15,266 nt of DNA from Pontimonas sp. (lineage in GTDB: Bacteria > Actinomycetota > Actinomycetes > Actinomycetales > Microbacteriaceae). Shown here piece by piece: positions 7,128 through 12,688 of this stretch; position 1 is the first letter of the stretch; each line of letters starts with the position of its first letter. The notes under the pieces were generated by a model. It made no database searches and was not told where the DNA came from. It saw only the letters and a list, made by a program, of their open reading frames with translations. A program made the translations under genes and the position numbers. Location: contig JAIOWV010000023.1 in NCBI GenBank assembly GCA_021741945.1, positions 1 through 15,266 of the forward strand, written 5' to 3'.

Positions 7128-8338
7128 CAGATCTCCGTCCGCCCGCCAGACAGCCAGTGCTGGCCGTGGTGTCTAACTTACTCACACCCTTTCCAGCAGT
7201 TGTGCTCGGTCCCAAGTTCGCTACCGAGCTTCGTTTACCCGTTACTGGAGTACTCAGTGATGGGCACAAAGACATCAACGTTTGGGTTTTTGGGGAAGAA
7301 AGCCCTGAGCTGCGTAATCGCGGAATGGCGGTCAAGTGGCCCAAAAACCCGCTCCACAACGAAATTGCCGTCTCGAGGCGGGTTTCAGATTTTTTTGGTC
7401 CGTCTCTCGGGCAGATGACCCTCACTTTGCCCCGAGCAATTTCGGCCAATTTTCGCCGAGCAGCGGTGGATAAGCTTCCCTCTTCCTTAGAAGCGCGGGT
7501 GGCGCCCGAAGTACTCAAGCTTTTCAGCCCAGGTGCTGAGCGCGGCTACTGGGTACTAGCTACGACCGACTCTGTGGCCATCCCTATCCGCCTGGTTCCG
7601 GACAGCACTAAAGGAAACCTTGAAAATCCTGAACTACGAGCGGGCGCTCTTCTAAGGTTTTTCCTAGATCTCGGCGAGAAATCGCAAGTGCAACTTTCTC
7701 CTATAGAGCACGTCCTCAACGACCGGCCAACAAGGAATCAACGCATCGTTCGAAAGTCCGTCGCTCACGGCAAACGTGGTCATGCTCAGGCCGCCACAGC
7801 AGCGGTAATTCGGACAAAACGGAGGGTTTCCTACGCGCTTGACACCAGTCTTCGCATGTTGTTCGGCGCACCCAGTGTTGCAGTCGTATCTCATCCAGCC
7901 AGCCTGGGCGACGACACGGAGCAAATTGTGCGACTACATCCGTCCCTTTTCTCCATGCTGGGAATCAGCCCCGGTGATGAGATATTTGTCGAATGGGGCG
8001 GGCGACGCACTGTAGCAGTGGCTTTTGAATTCAGTCCAGATTCGAGCATGCGCGCTAGCGACTCGACCCATACTGGCCATCTGCAGGCCCTCGTCTCTGC
8101 CCAGATTCGCTTTGATCTGGGGATGCCGCGATCTAGTGCGCTCGAACTGCGCAGAAGGGTGGTCCCCAAGGTGCTTGACAACATAAATGACGCCTTTATT
8201 CCTGCCGTCTCTGTGCTTATTGGCATGATTTCACTAGGCCTGACGGGGCCTGAGATGGTGTTTTCTGTGCTGTTCGCCGTTTACCTGTCGCTCCTCAAAG
8301 TCCGTGTTCCACAAGCATCCCCCGGCCAGTTCGTGTGA
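7124..8338 (+). CDS. unknown protein with C-terminal membrane helices (operon gene 2)
   Basis: A 404-residue protein I do not recognise. GTG 7124 is chosen because it overlaps the previous stop as GTGA; a frame opening 18 bases earlier has no support. Residues 1-240 form a soluble region with no familiar motif but several short basic clusters (for example RNQRIVRK at 204-211). Residues about 268-301 contain HPSLFSMLGISPGDEIFVEW, followed by a second partial copy at about 324-345 (AQIRFDLGM and ELRRR); this hydrophobic-LG-GD-V pattern recalls double-psi beta-barrel domains. Two hydrophobic helices (about 359-374 and 377-393) end the protein, so it should sit in the membrane by its C-terminus with the bulk on one side. 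Its stop overlaps the next start as GTGA. It may tether or recruit the two enzymes beside it, which is inference. Confidence 0.7.
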   Translation: MTDLRPPARQPVLAVVSNLLTPFPAVVLGPKFATELRLPVTGVLSDGHKDINVWVFGEESPELRNRGMAVKWPKNPLHNEIAVSRRVSDFFGPSLGQMTLTLPRAISANFRRAAVDKLPSSLEARVAPEVLKLFSPGAERGYWVLATTDSVAIPIRLVPDSTKGNLENPELRAGALLRFFLDLGEKSQVQLSPIEHVLNDRPTRNQRIVRKSVAHGKRGHAQAATAAVIRTKRRVSYALDTSLRMLFGAPSVAVVSHPASLGDDTEQIVRLHPSLFSMLGISPGDEIFVEWGGRRTVAVAFEFSPDSSMRASDSTHTGHLQALVSAQIRFDLGMPRSSALELRRRVVPKVLDNINDAFIPAVSVLIGMISLGLTGPEMVFSVLFAVYLSLLKVRVPQASPGQFV

Positions 8339-9540
8339 ACTACCACCGAACCGAGGAGGACGCCCCTTTCTTTCGAGAGTGGGAAGAGAGAACGCCGGAC
8401 AGCGAACGTTCCCTTGCCAGGTCCTCGGCGCTCCTGGCGATGCTTGGAGTCCCGAAGACATTGCCGTGTCTCACCATCGCCGTCGTTGGCTCGAAGGGAA
8501 AGGGGACCACGGTTGCGACCCTCAGTAAGCTTCTGGCCACCAATGGTTTTCAAGTGGGGGCCGTTACTAGCCCGGCTTATCTCTCCAATCGGGAAAGAAT
8601 AAGGATTCAAGGTGTCCCAGTGTCACCAGCCAGCTACAAGGAATTATCAGCAAGACTGGATTCCGTTCTTCCTCTCTTACCAACCGGTGACCCGGGATAC
8701 CTATCCCCATCCGGGGCGTTTCTTTCCGTCGCGGCCCTTCTGTTTCTTGAAAAGAAGGTAGATGTTGTCATCCTCGAGGAAGGAATCGGGGGCGCGTCGG
8801 ACGACATCAGCTACTTTGACTTTGATGTCGTAGTCCTAACCCGGGTTTTTCTTGAACACGCAGGGCGGTTGGGCAACACTACCGGCGAAATCGCCCGCGA
8901 CCTTCTTGGCGTCATTGGCACCAAGACAAAGGGCCTAATCTCGGCCCTACAGGATGAAGTCGTCGAAGAAATAATTCGTCAGATTACGGCGGCAACGGGA
9001 ATTTCAAGGACCAAACCTGGACAGGGGGGCCCGATCCCGATGGTGTCGTTGCCCCCGGTTCTCAAAGATAATTCTGAACTCGCACACGCGGCTTTTGCCA
9101 AGGTTTCACAGCTCCTGGACTCACCCGCGCGTGACCCGGAGCCGATGAAGTTAAACCTTCCCGGTCGTTACACGGTCTTTCGAGGGCCAGAGACAGCAGG
9201 CCATACCTGGCTCATCGACGCAGCGAACCATCCGGACTCACTTAGGCACACTCTTGCCTACGCACTTTCGATAGGAATGAACGTGGAAAACGCTTTTGTT
9301 TGCTTTTCAAATCCACATTCCCGAGGATCGGGCTTAGCCCTGCTTTCGGGCGCAAAAACCTGGGAGGTGATGATTCAAAACGCTCAAAACGGCATATGCG
9401 TTGATGAGAGTCTCGCCGTTAGCATCGAAGAAGCGCTGGCAATCGCGGGCAACAGTTCGGCAGACTGCCTGTTCGTCGGAAATATCTGGTACATCTCGAA
9501 CGTACTGCGCGCTCTAAAGATTGCTGTAGGGGCGTGGTAG
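8335..9540 (+). CDS. FolC/Mur-ligase-like amide ligase, diverged (operon gene 3)
   Basis: A 401-residue protein with the architecture of folylpolyglutamate synthase (Mur ligase superfamily), which couples an amino acid to a carboxylate using ATP. Seen are the P-loop GSKGKGTT (52-59), TSPAYLSNRERI (78-89) comparable with FolC TSPHL..NERI, LEEGIGGASDD (147-157), LEHAGRLGNT (173-182) with His175, PGRY (276-279) and GNIWYISNVL (382-391) near the end. Two departures stand out. The lysine of the FolC EKAG block, carbamylated in characterised Mur/FPGS ligases, is replaced by Leu190 in ARDLLGV. The DxAHNP motif reads DAANHP (295-300). The ADKD-like segment is also absent, with SNPHSRG at 325-331 instead. 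Substrate is therefore probably not folate. GTG 8335 overlaps the preceding stop. The codon run AGA-ATA-AGG near 8597-8605 is unusual for this genome type. Confidence 0.8.
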   Translation: MNYHRTEEDAPFFREWEERTPDSERSLARSSALLAMLGVPKTLPCLTIAVVGSKGKGTTVATLSKLLATNGFQVGAVTSPAYLSNRERIRIQGVPVSPASYKELSARLDSVLPLLPTGDPGYLSPSGAFLSVAALLFLEKKVDVVILEEGIGGASDDISYFDFDVVVLTRVFLEHAGRLGNTTGEIARDLLGVIGTKTKGLISALQDEVVEEIIRQITAATGISRTKPGQGGPIPMVSLPPVLKDNSELAHAAFAKVSQLLDSPARDPEPMKLNLPGRYTVFRGPETAGHTWLIDAANHPDSLRHTLAYALSIGMNVENAFVCFSNPHSRGSGLALLSGAKTWEVMIQNAQNGICVDESLAVSIEEALAIAGNSSADCLFVGNIWYISNVLRALKIAVGAW

Positions 9541-9544
9541 TAGA

Positions 9545-9581
9545 CCCGCCTCTGTGTTACCGATAGTGGCTGTGAGGCGGG
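9545..9581 (+). terminator. hairpin after the three-gene operon
   Basis: CCCGCCTC (9545-9552) pairs perfectly with GAGGCGGG (9574-9581) just 4 bases after the stop of the ligase-like gene; the loop is 21 bases. The position suits a terminator of the operon, but there is no following T-run, so it could be a non-canonical terminator or a 3' stabilising structure. Confidence 0.4.
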
Positions 9582-9721
9582 GTATGAATGGCCGGACCCG
9601 AGTAAGCGACCTGAAACTTCCCGGTCGACCGACACTTCGAATCGCGCGCCCAGCGGAACTCGAAACGCCAGCTTTCTAGCGCGTCGTCAGAATTAGGCCT
9701 TTGCAACTAGCAAACTTCCCC

Positions 9722-9758
9722 ACACGTTCGTGGCCCTAGCCAACGAATCGCCCCGTGT
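9722..9758. other. long bulged hairpin in the islet gap
   Basis: ACACG (9722-9726), TTCGT (9727-9731) and GGC (9732-9734) pair with GCC (9739-9741), ACGAA (9743-9747) and CGTGT (9754-9758): 13 pairs, loop CCTA, one single-base bulge and one 6-base bulge. This is more structure than expected in ordinary spacer, but no known RNA family is recognised. Confidence 0.35.
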
Positions 9759-9852
9759 TGAAGAAGCGCTAATGAGTAGTTTGGGCTGAATAAATCGCTG
9801 AGCCGGGAGGATTCTCCTCAGCGGCCTCGAGAACCGAACTACGACTGCAGAG

Positions 9853-9870
9853 ATTCCACTCAGGTGGAAT
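9853..9870 (-). terminator. hairpin after the small membrane-protein genes
   Basis: ATTCCAC and GTGGAAT, a perfect 7-base stem with a 4-base loop, lie 15 bases beyond the stop of the 39-residue protein on the minus strand. The T-rich tail of a classic terminator is missing. Position suggests 3' end formation for the two-gene minus-strand unit. Confidence 0.35.
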
Positions 9871-9885
9871 TCCTCCCTGTGGTTC

Positions 9886-10005
9886 CTAACTCACCAAGCC
9901 AATCACCAAGAAAAAGCCTGCGGCGATAATCGCCACTACTGTCACAACAAGCCCAGGCCACAAGTGCCACTCGTTGATTAGTTGGATCCACGACTTCTTT
10001 GTCAT
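9886..10005 (-). CDS. 39-residue single-pass membrane protein
   Basis: A very small gene: ATG 10003-10005 to TAG 9886-9888, 39 residues. The product has a short basic, Trp-containing N-terminus (MTKKSWIQ, then EWHLWPG at 12-18) and one strong transmembrane helix from about residue 17 to 38. AAGGGAG lies about 8 bases before the ATG, the same ribosome-site core as the gene upstream, which supports translation. It starts 31 bases after the 123-residue membrane protein on the same strand, so the two are likely one transcript. Small single-helix proteins often act as partners of larger membrane proteins, and the neighbour is the obvious candidate; that is inference. No family recognised. Confidence 0.6.
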   Translation of the reverse strand: MTKKSWIQLINEWHLWPGLVVTVVAIIAAGFFLVIGLVS

Positions 10006-10036
10006 CTCTAGGCTCCCTTTCCGTTCTCTCTGAGCC

Positions 10037-10408
10037 TCAGAGGACGAGAAGCACGAGACTCAGCAGAAGCGCCAGACTGAACACGGCCATTAACACGCGC
10101 GTGTAGATCAGGTACGAGCCGCTCGAGGCGATGTTCTGTGCGACTCCGCTGAGGTTACCGATAGCTTGCAAATCCTTCACCACCGACTGTGCCTCACGGA
10201 TGATGGCAAACTGATTCAAGACACTCAGCGATCCAACCGTCACCAGAAATAGTGACGCAAAAGCGTGAGCGTAGGTGTATTCGCCATCGAAATAGCCCAT
10301 CATCGCCACCACGGTAACCACGGCCAGTGCGATAACGGAAGGCATTTGGGCGGAAATAATTTGGCGTCTCTTGTCGTTCCAGAGCTCGACGAGGTCTTTT
10401 TCGGTCAT
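10037..10408 (-). CDS. small three-helix membrane protein of unknown function
   Basis: A 123-residue protein with a soluble charged N-terminus (MTEKDLVELWNDKRR) and three hydrophobic helices at about 22-40, 46-69 and 101-123, ending in a Leu/Val-rich run right at the C-terminus. A conserved-looking linker between helices two and three (about 70-98) is Ala, Gly and Ser rich. No family is recognised. ATG 10406-10408 has AAGGGAG about 7 bases upstream, so the start is good. It heads a two-gene minus-strand unit with the 39-residue protein and lies inside the tRNA-bounded interval, on the strand opposite to the three-gene operon. Whether it belongs to the transferred cargo or to the ancestral chromosome cannot be decided from one sequence. 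Confidence 0.72.
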   Translation of the reverse strand: MTEKDLVELWNDKRRQIISAQMPSVIALAVVTVVAMMGYFDGEYTYAHAFASLFLVTVGSLSVLNQFAIIREAQSVVKDLQAIGNLSGVAQNIASSGSYLIYTRVLMAVFSLALLLSLVLLVL

Positions 10409-10447
10409 GGCTTCTCCCTTGTGTGAACCGACGAATGTTCGGCATGC

Positions 10448-10495
10448 TCACGGTAACAGTGTTGCCCCACAGCCGTGGCTGTGAGAAAACCGTGA
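10448..10495. promoter_or_regulatory. nested inverted repeats between tRNA-Arg and the small membrane genes
   Basis: An outer stem TCACGGT (10448-10454) / ACCGTGA (10489-10495) encloses an inner perfect stem CACAGCC (10468-10474) / GGCTGTG (10477-10483) with a 2-base centre. It lies downstream of the tRNA-Arg 3' end and upstream of the 123-residue protein gene, both on the minus strand. It could end the tRNA transcript, sit in the leader of the membrane genes, or be part of an old recombination site. No T-run follows. Confidence 0.4.
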
Positions 10496-10540
10496 AGGTT
10501 CGAAATTGCAACCAAGACGCACATCAATAAGGAGGTCCAG

Positions 10541-10616
10541 TGGCGCGCCCGGAGGGACTCGAACCCCCAACCTTCTGATCCGTAGTCAGATGCTCTATCC
10601 ATTGAGCTACGGGCGC
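10541..10616 (-). tRNA. tRNA-Arg (anticodon ACG)
   Basis: A 76-base cloverleaf with encoded CCA (complement of 10541-10543). The acceptor GCGCCCG pairs with CGGGCGC and the discriminator is G. The anticodon stem TCTGA/TCAGA holds loop CTACGGA, giving anticodon ACG, which after deamination to inosine reads CGU, CGC and CGA. The T loop is TTCGAGT. Its 3' end faces the putative islet and is the sequence duplicated at 6336-6374, making it the likely integration site. Confidence 0.96.
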
Positions 10617-10700
10617 GTGGTCGCCTAAACGACCGACCCCGAGCATATCAGCCACGGGAGAGGATTTTTGGGGTGCGCCAAGAGGTCGCTCTCGGTCTTT

Positions 10701-10706
10701 TAGGAT
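10701..10706 (+). promoter_or_regulatory. candidate -10 hexamer for the second DUF1801 gene
   Basis: TAGGAT, fitting TAnnnT, ends exactly 6 bases before the ATG at 10713, again the leaderless spacing; there is no ribosome site between it and the ATG. Confidence 0.4.
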
Positions 10707-10712
10707 TTCCTC

Positions 10713-11138
10713 ATGGCAGAAGAAAAGAAGAGCACGTCCGCGTTCACCGATAAAGAGCGCGAAGCGATGCGCGAACGCGCCCGTGAAGCCAGAGAGTTTA
10801 AGAAGCTCTCGGGCGAAGAGCAAGTGGCCCGCAAGATCGCGGAGATGTCCCCTCCCGATCAGAAGCTGGCCAAGGCTATCCACACCCTCGTCATGGGAAT
10901 CTCACCAAAGATCACCACAAGGACTTGGTATGGCATGCCCGCCTACTACGTGGATAACAAGATTGTCTGTTTCTTCCAGGCGGGGAGCAAATTTGAGAGC
11001 CGCTATTCCACGTTTGGCTTCCAAGACGCAGCAAATCTGGATGATGGCGCGTTCTGGCCGACTGTGTTTGCGGTGACCGCGTGGAACGACGATGTGAAGA
11101 AAGAAATCACGAGGTTAGTGACAAAGGCAATCTCTTAG
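10713..11138 (+). CDS. DUF1801-domain protein
   Basis: A 141-residue cytoplasmic protein. Residues 1-35 are a highly charged helical extension rich in Lys, Glu and Arg; residues about 40-138 match DUF1801 (YdhG-like), with TWYGMPAY at 71-78 and a following strand pair containing KIVCFFQ (83-89) and FESRYSTFGF (94-103). This is the second member of the family in the window, after the MORN-fused one at 945, though they differ enough to be separate lineages. ATG 10713 lies 6 bases after a TAGGAT hexamer. It is transcribed away from tRNA-Arg and towards the terminator of tRNA-Ser. The biochemical role is unknown; the iron-chaperone label applied to some relatives is not testable here. Confidence 0.85.
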   Translation: MAEEKKSTSAFTDKEREAMRERAREAREFKKLSGEEQVARKIAEMSPPDQKLAKAIHTLVMGISPKITTRTWYGMPAYYVDNKIVCFFQAGSKFESRYSTFGFQDAANLDDGAFWPTVFAVTAWNDDVKKEITRLVTKAIS

Positions 11139-11142
11139 CAAC

Positions 11143-11167
11143 AAGAAAACCACCCAAAGGCTGGGCA
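11143..11167 (-). terminator. intrinsic terminator of tRNA-Ser(GCT)
   Basis: On the minus strand GCCCA/TGGGT (a 5-pair stem including one G-U, loop GCCTT) is followed by GGTTTTCTTG, a T-rich tail, about 18 bases beyond the tRNA-Ser 3' end. The placement and tail suit a rho-independent terminator for the tRNA, although the stem is short. Confidence 0.5.
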
Positions 11168-11183
11168 GAAGAGGCGACAAGCG

Positions 11184-11272
11184 CGGAGACGGTGGGATTT
11201 GAACCCACGGTTCCCGTGAGGGAACTCCACCTTAGCAGGGTGGTGCACTAGGCCGAACTATGCGACGTCTCC
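11184..11272 (-). tRNA. tRNA-Ser (anticodon GCT)
   Basis: An 89-base type II tRNA with a long variable arm (TTCCCTCACGGGAA region). The acceptor GGAGACG pairs with CGTCTCC; the discriminator is G and CCA is not encoded. The anticodon stem CCACC/GGTGG holds loop CTGCTAA, giving GCT for AGC and AGU codons. The T loop is TTCAAAT. It lies 49 bases after the LCP gene stop, on the same strand. Confidence 0.96.
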
Positions 11273-11294
11273 TGAAATGCCTACAAGAACACTT

Positions 11295-11314
11295 CGTCGA
11301 TAACTATATCGACG
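11295..11314 (-). promoter_or_regulatory. hairpin overlapping a TATAGT hexamer between the LCP gene and tRNA-Ser
   Basis: CGTCGAT (11295-11301) pairs perfectly with ATCGACG (11308-11314). On the minus strand the loop region reads TATAGT (11308-11303), a good -10 for the tRNA-Ser whose 5' end is about 30 bases further on. The stem might also end the LCP transcript, though no T-run follows. Both roles are position-based guesses. Confidence 0.3.
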
Positions 11315-11321
11315 CCGGGTA

Positions 11322-12542
11322 CTAGCGCGGAACCGCGCAGGTTTCATCCCCTGCGGTTTGGCCCACCAGACCCTCTAAAACTTCAATCTCTTCGGGTGTT
11401 GGGGCTTGAGTGCCGGAGGCGTTGCCATCGGTCGTTGACCCAAAGCCGAGTGATCCATCCGCCAAAGTGAAGGGCTCATCTGTCGCCAAACGCTCTGCAA
11501 CAACCCGACCAAGGTCGGGGTGAGGGATAACCCGGCCCGGATAGAGCTCGGGGTCAGCATCGAGGACCGGGTACTGAATAAAGATGATGTTCTCGTTCGG
11601 CACACCCCGGAGGGCTCGTGCCATAGACACCATCACATCAATCCGGCTAAGGCTCGTGGAGAGAACCATCGTTTGGGAGGCAACTGAGGCAATGCCATAG
11701 AGCTTTTCAATGTTGTTGAAGACTCCATCGGCCTGCAAGGTTCGAACCAGCGCAGCCATATAAACCTGCTGAGATGAAATACGGGCTAAGTCACTGCCAT
11801 CCCCAACACCCTTGCGCGTGCGGAGGAAGGCCAAAGCTTGGCCACCTTCAAGGGTGTGGTAGCCAGCCTCTGGGAGGTTCACACCTGACCACGGATCAAC
11901 CAGCGGTGCTGTGACACAGACTTCAACACCGCCGACGGCGGTGGAGAGCTGGGCAACACCCGTAAAGGTCATGAGTCCCGCGTAGCCGATCTCAAGTCCG
12001 GTCAATTGCTCCAGGGTCATTGCCACGCAGGGCAAGCCGCCAATACCCATCGTCGTGTTCAGCGCCGCCATCGTCTTGGGCTCTGACATCGTGCCATCGC
12101 CCTGAGGGCACGATGGGATATCAATCAGGAGATCCCTCGGAAAGCTCACAACAATTGCTCGGTCGTGGTTCTCGCTCACGTGGACGAGAACATTGACGTC
12201 GTTCAGCTCCGAGTCAACGAAATCAAACTGGTCTCCTTGGCCAACTCGTGTGTCAGAACCAACAACCAAGACGTTGAAGCCGCCCTCCAAGTCGCCAATA
12301 TTGGGCAGCGCCGCAGCGCCAGGGCCTTCGAGTGCGACTGTCACCAGATTTGACTGGAGGCTTTGCACCGTCAGGCCAAGAACGATTCCGGTACTCAGGA
12401 CAAGAACGCTTACGAGGCCTGCTGCGAGAGCAGTCACGAGCTTCCAGCCAGCGAGTCGCTTTTGTATGCCGTGCAAGGGCTGCGGGTAATCAGCAGAGCG
12501 CTCAAAGAGGGAGGGTGCTGGGGTTTTAGCGGAATCAACCAC
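11322..12542 (-). CDS. LytR-CpsA-Psr (LCP) family cell-wall ligase
   Basis: A 406-residue membrane protein of the LCP family, phosphotransferases that attach polyprenyl-phosphate-linked glycopolymers (such as teichoic acids, arabinogalactan or capsule) to peptidoglycan on the outer face of the membrane. A cytoplasmic N-terminus of about 32 residues precedes one transmembrane helix (33-58). The LCP domain shows GSDTR at 95-99, Asp115, SFPRDL at 133-138 and the Arg-rich active-site stretch AFLRTRKGVGDGSDLARISS at 238-257. The C-terminus is Thr, Glu and Gly rich. The GTG start at 12540-12542 has GAGGGGGAG a few bases upstream. It lies between two tRNA-Ser genes on the same strand. Which polymer it transfers is not determinable; actinobacteria carry several paralogues. 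Confidence 0.93.
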   Translation of the reverse strand: MVDSAKTPAPSLFERSADYPQPLHGIQKRLAGWKLVTALAAGLVSVLVLSTGIVLGLTVQSLQSNLVTVALEGPGAAALPNIGDLEGGFNVLVVGSDTRVGQGDQFDFVDSELNDVNVLVHVSENHDRAIVVSFPRDLLIDIPSCPQGDGTMSEPKTMAALNTTMGIGGLPCVAMTLEQLTGLEIGYAGLMTFTGVAQLSTAVGGVEVCVTAPLVDPWSGVNLPEAGYHTLEGGQALAFLRTRKGVGDGSDLARISSQQVYMAALVRTLQADGVFNNIEKLYGIASVASQTMVLSTSLSRIDVMVSMARALRGVPNENIIFIQYPVLDADPELYPGRVIPHPDLGRVVAERLATDEPFTLADGSLGFGSTTDGNASGTQAPTPEEIEVLEGLVGQTAGDETCAVPR

Positions 12543-12569
12543 TGGCTCTCCCCCTCTTCGTCACATCTA

Positions 12570-12657
12570 TGGCGGAGGGCGTGGGATTCGAACCCACGAG
12601 ACATTGCTGCCCACTAGTTTTCAAGACTAGCTCCATCGGCCGCTCGGACAGCCCTCC
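12570..12657 (-). tRNA. tRNA-Ser (anticodon TGA)
   Basis: An 88-base type II tRNA including encoded CCA (complement of 12570-12572). The acceptor GGAGGGC pairs with GCCCTCC; the discriminator is G. The anticodon stem CTAGT/ACTAG holds loop CTTGAAA, giving TGA for UCA and other UCN codons. The T loop is TTCGAAT. It lies 27 bases before the LCP start and 31 bases after the HAD phosphatase stop. Confidence 0.96.
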
Positions 12658-12688
12658 GCAGGAGATTCTACGGCACAGGCGTGGGGGC

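Larger units (their letters stand above)
9541..9885. other. 345-base gap without a convincing gene, rich in hairpins
   Basis: No convincing gene is seen between the ligase-like gene and the 39-residue membrane protein. Stem-forming sequences occur at 9545-9581 (8-base arms), 9700-9714 (TTTGC/GCAAA), 9722-9758 (ACACG-TTCGT-GGC paired with GCC-ACGAA-CGTGT with bulges), 9797-9822 (GCTGA/TCAGC outside GGAG/CTCC) and 9853-9870 (7-base arms). The series may be terminators, a structured RNA, or remnants of the element's recombination region. Confidence 0.5.
6336..10579. mobile_element. putative tRNA-Arg-bounded genomic islet without integrase
   Basis: Defined by direct repeats of the tRNA-Arg 3' end (6336-6374 and 10541-10579). 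The intact tRNA is on the right with its 3' end facing inward, the polarity expected from site-specific integration into a tRNA gene. Inside are the three-gene operon 6486-9540, a hairpin-rich gap, and two small membrane-protein genes. No integrase, excisionase or transposase is present, so the element would be decayed or mobilised in trans. Sampled 60-base rows inside gave 30, 30, 38 and 27 G+C, against 38, 43 and 33 in flanking rows, a modest shift. An old tandem tRNA duplication is the main alternative. Confidence 0.5.

Noticed and set aside
8335..9540. Calling the ligase-like gene a true folC or a poly-gamma-glutamate synthase capB
   Set aside because: The EKAG lysine, HNP order and ADKD segment expected of folC are changed, and the TSP..NERI block fits FolC better than CapB, so only a superfamily assignment is justified.
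9384..9635. An 83-residue minus-strand frame at the end of the ligase-like gene
   Set aside because: Mostly antisense to a well-supported coding region and without motifs.
9584..9679. A 31-residue plus-strand frame after the operon
   Set aside because: A GGCGGGG precedes the ATG, but that sequence is one arm of the hairpin at 9545-9581. The product is Arg/Pro rich with no domain, so it is not supported as a gene.
6336..10616. Integrase, transposase, plasmid origin or CRISPR array within the islet
   Set aside because: No reading frame carries tyrosine or serine recombinase motifs or a transposase signature, and there is no regularly spaced repeat array.
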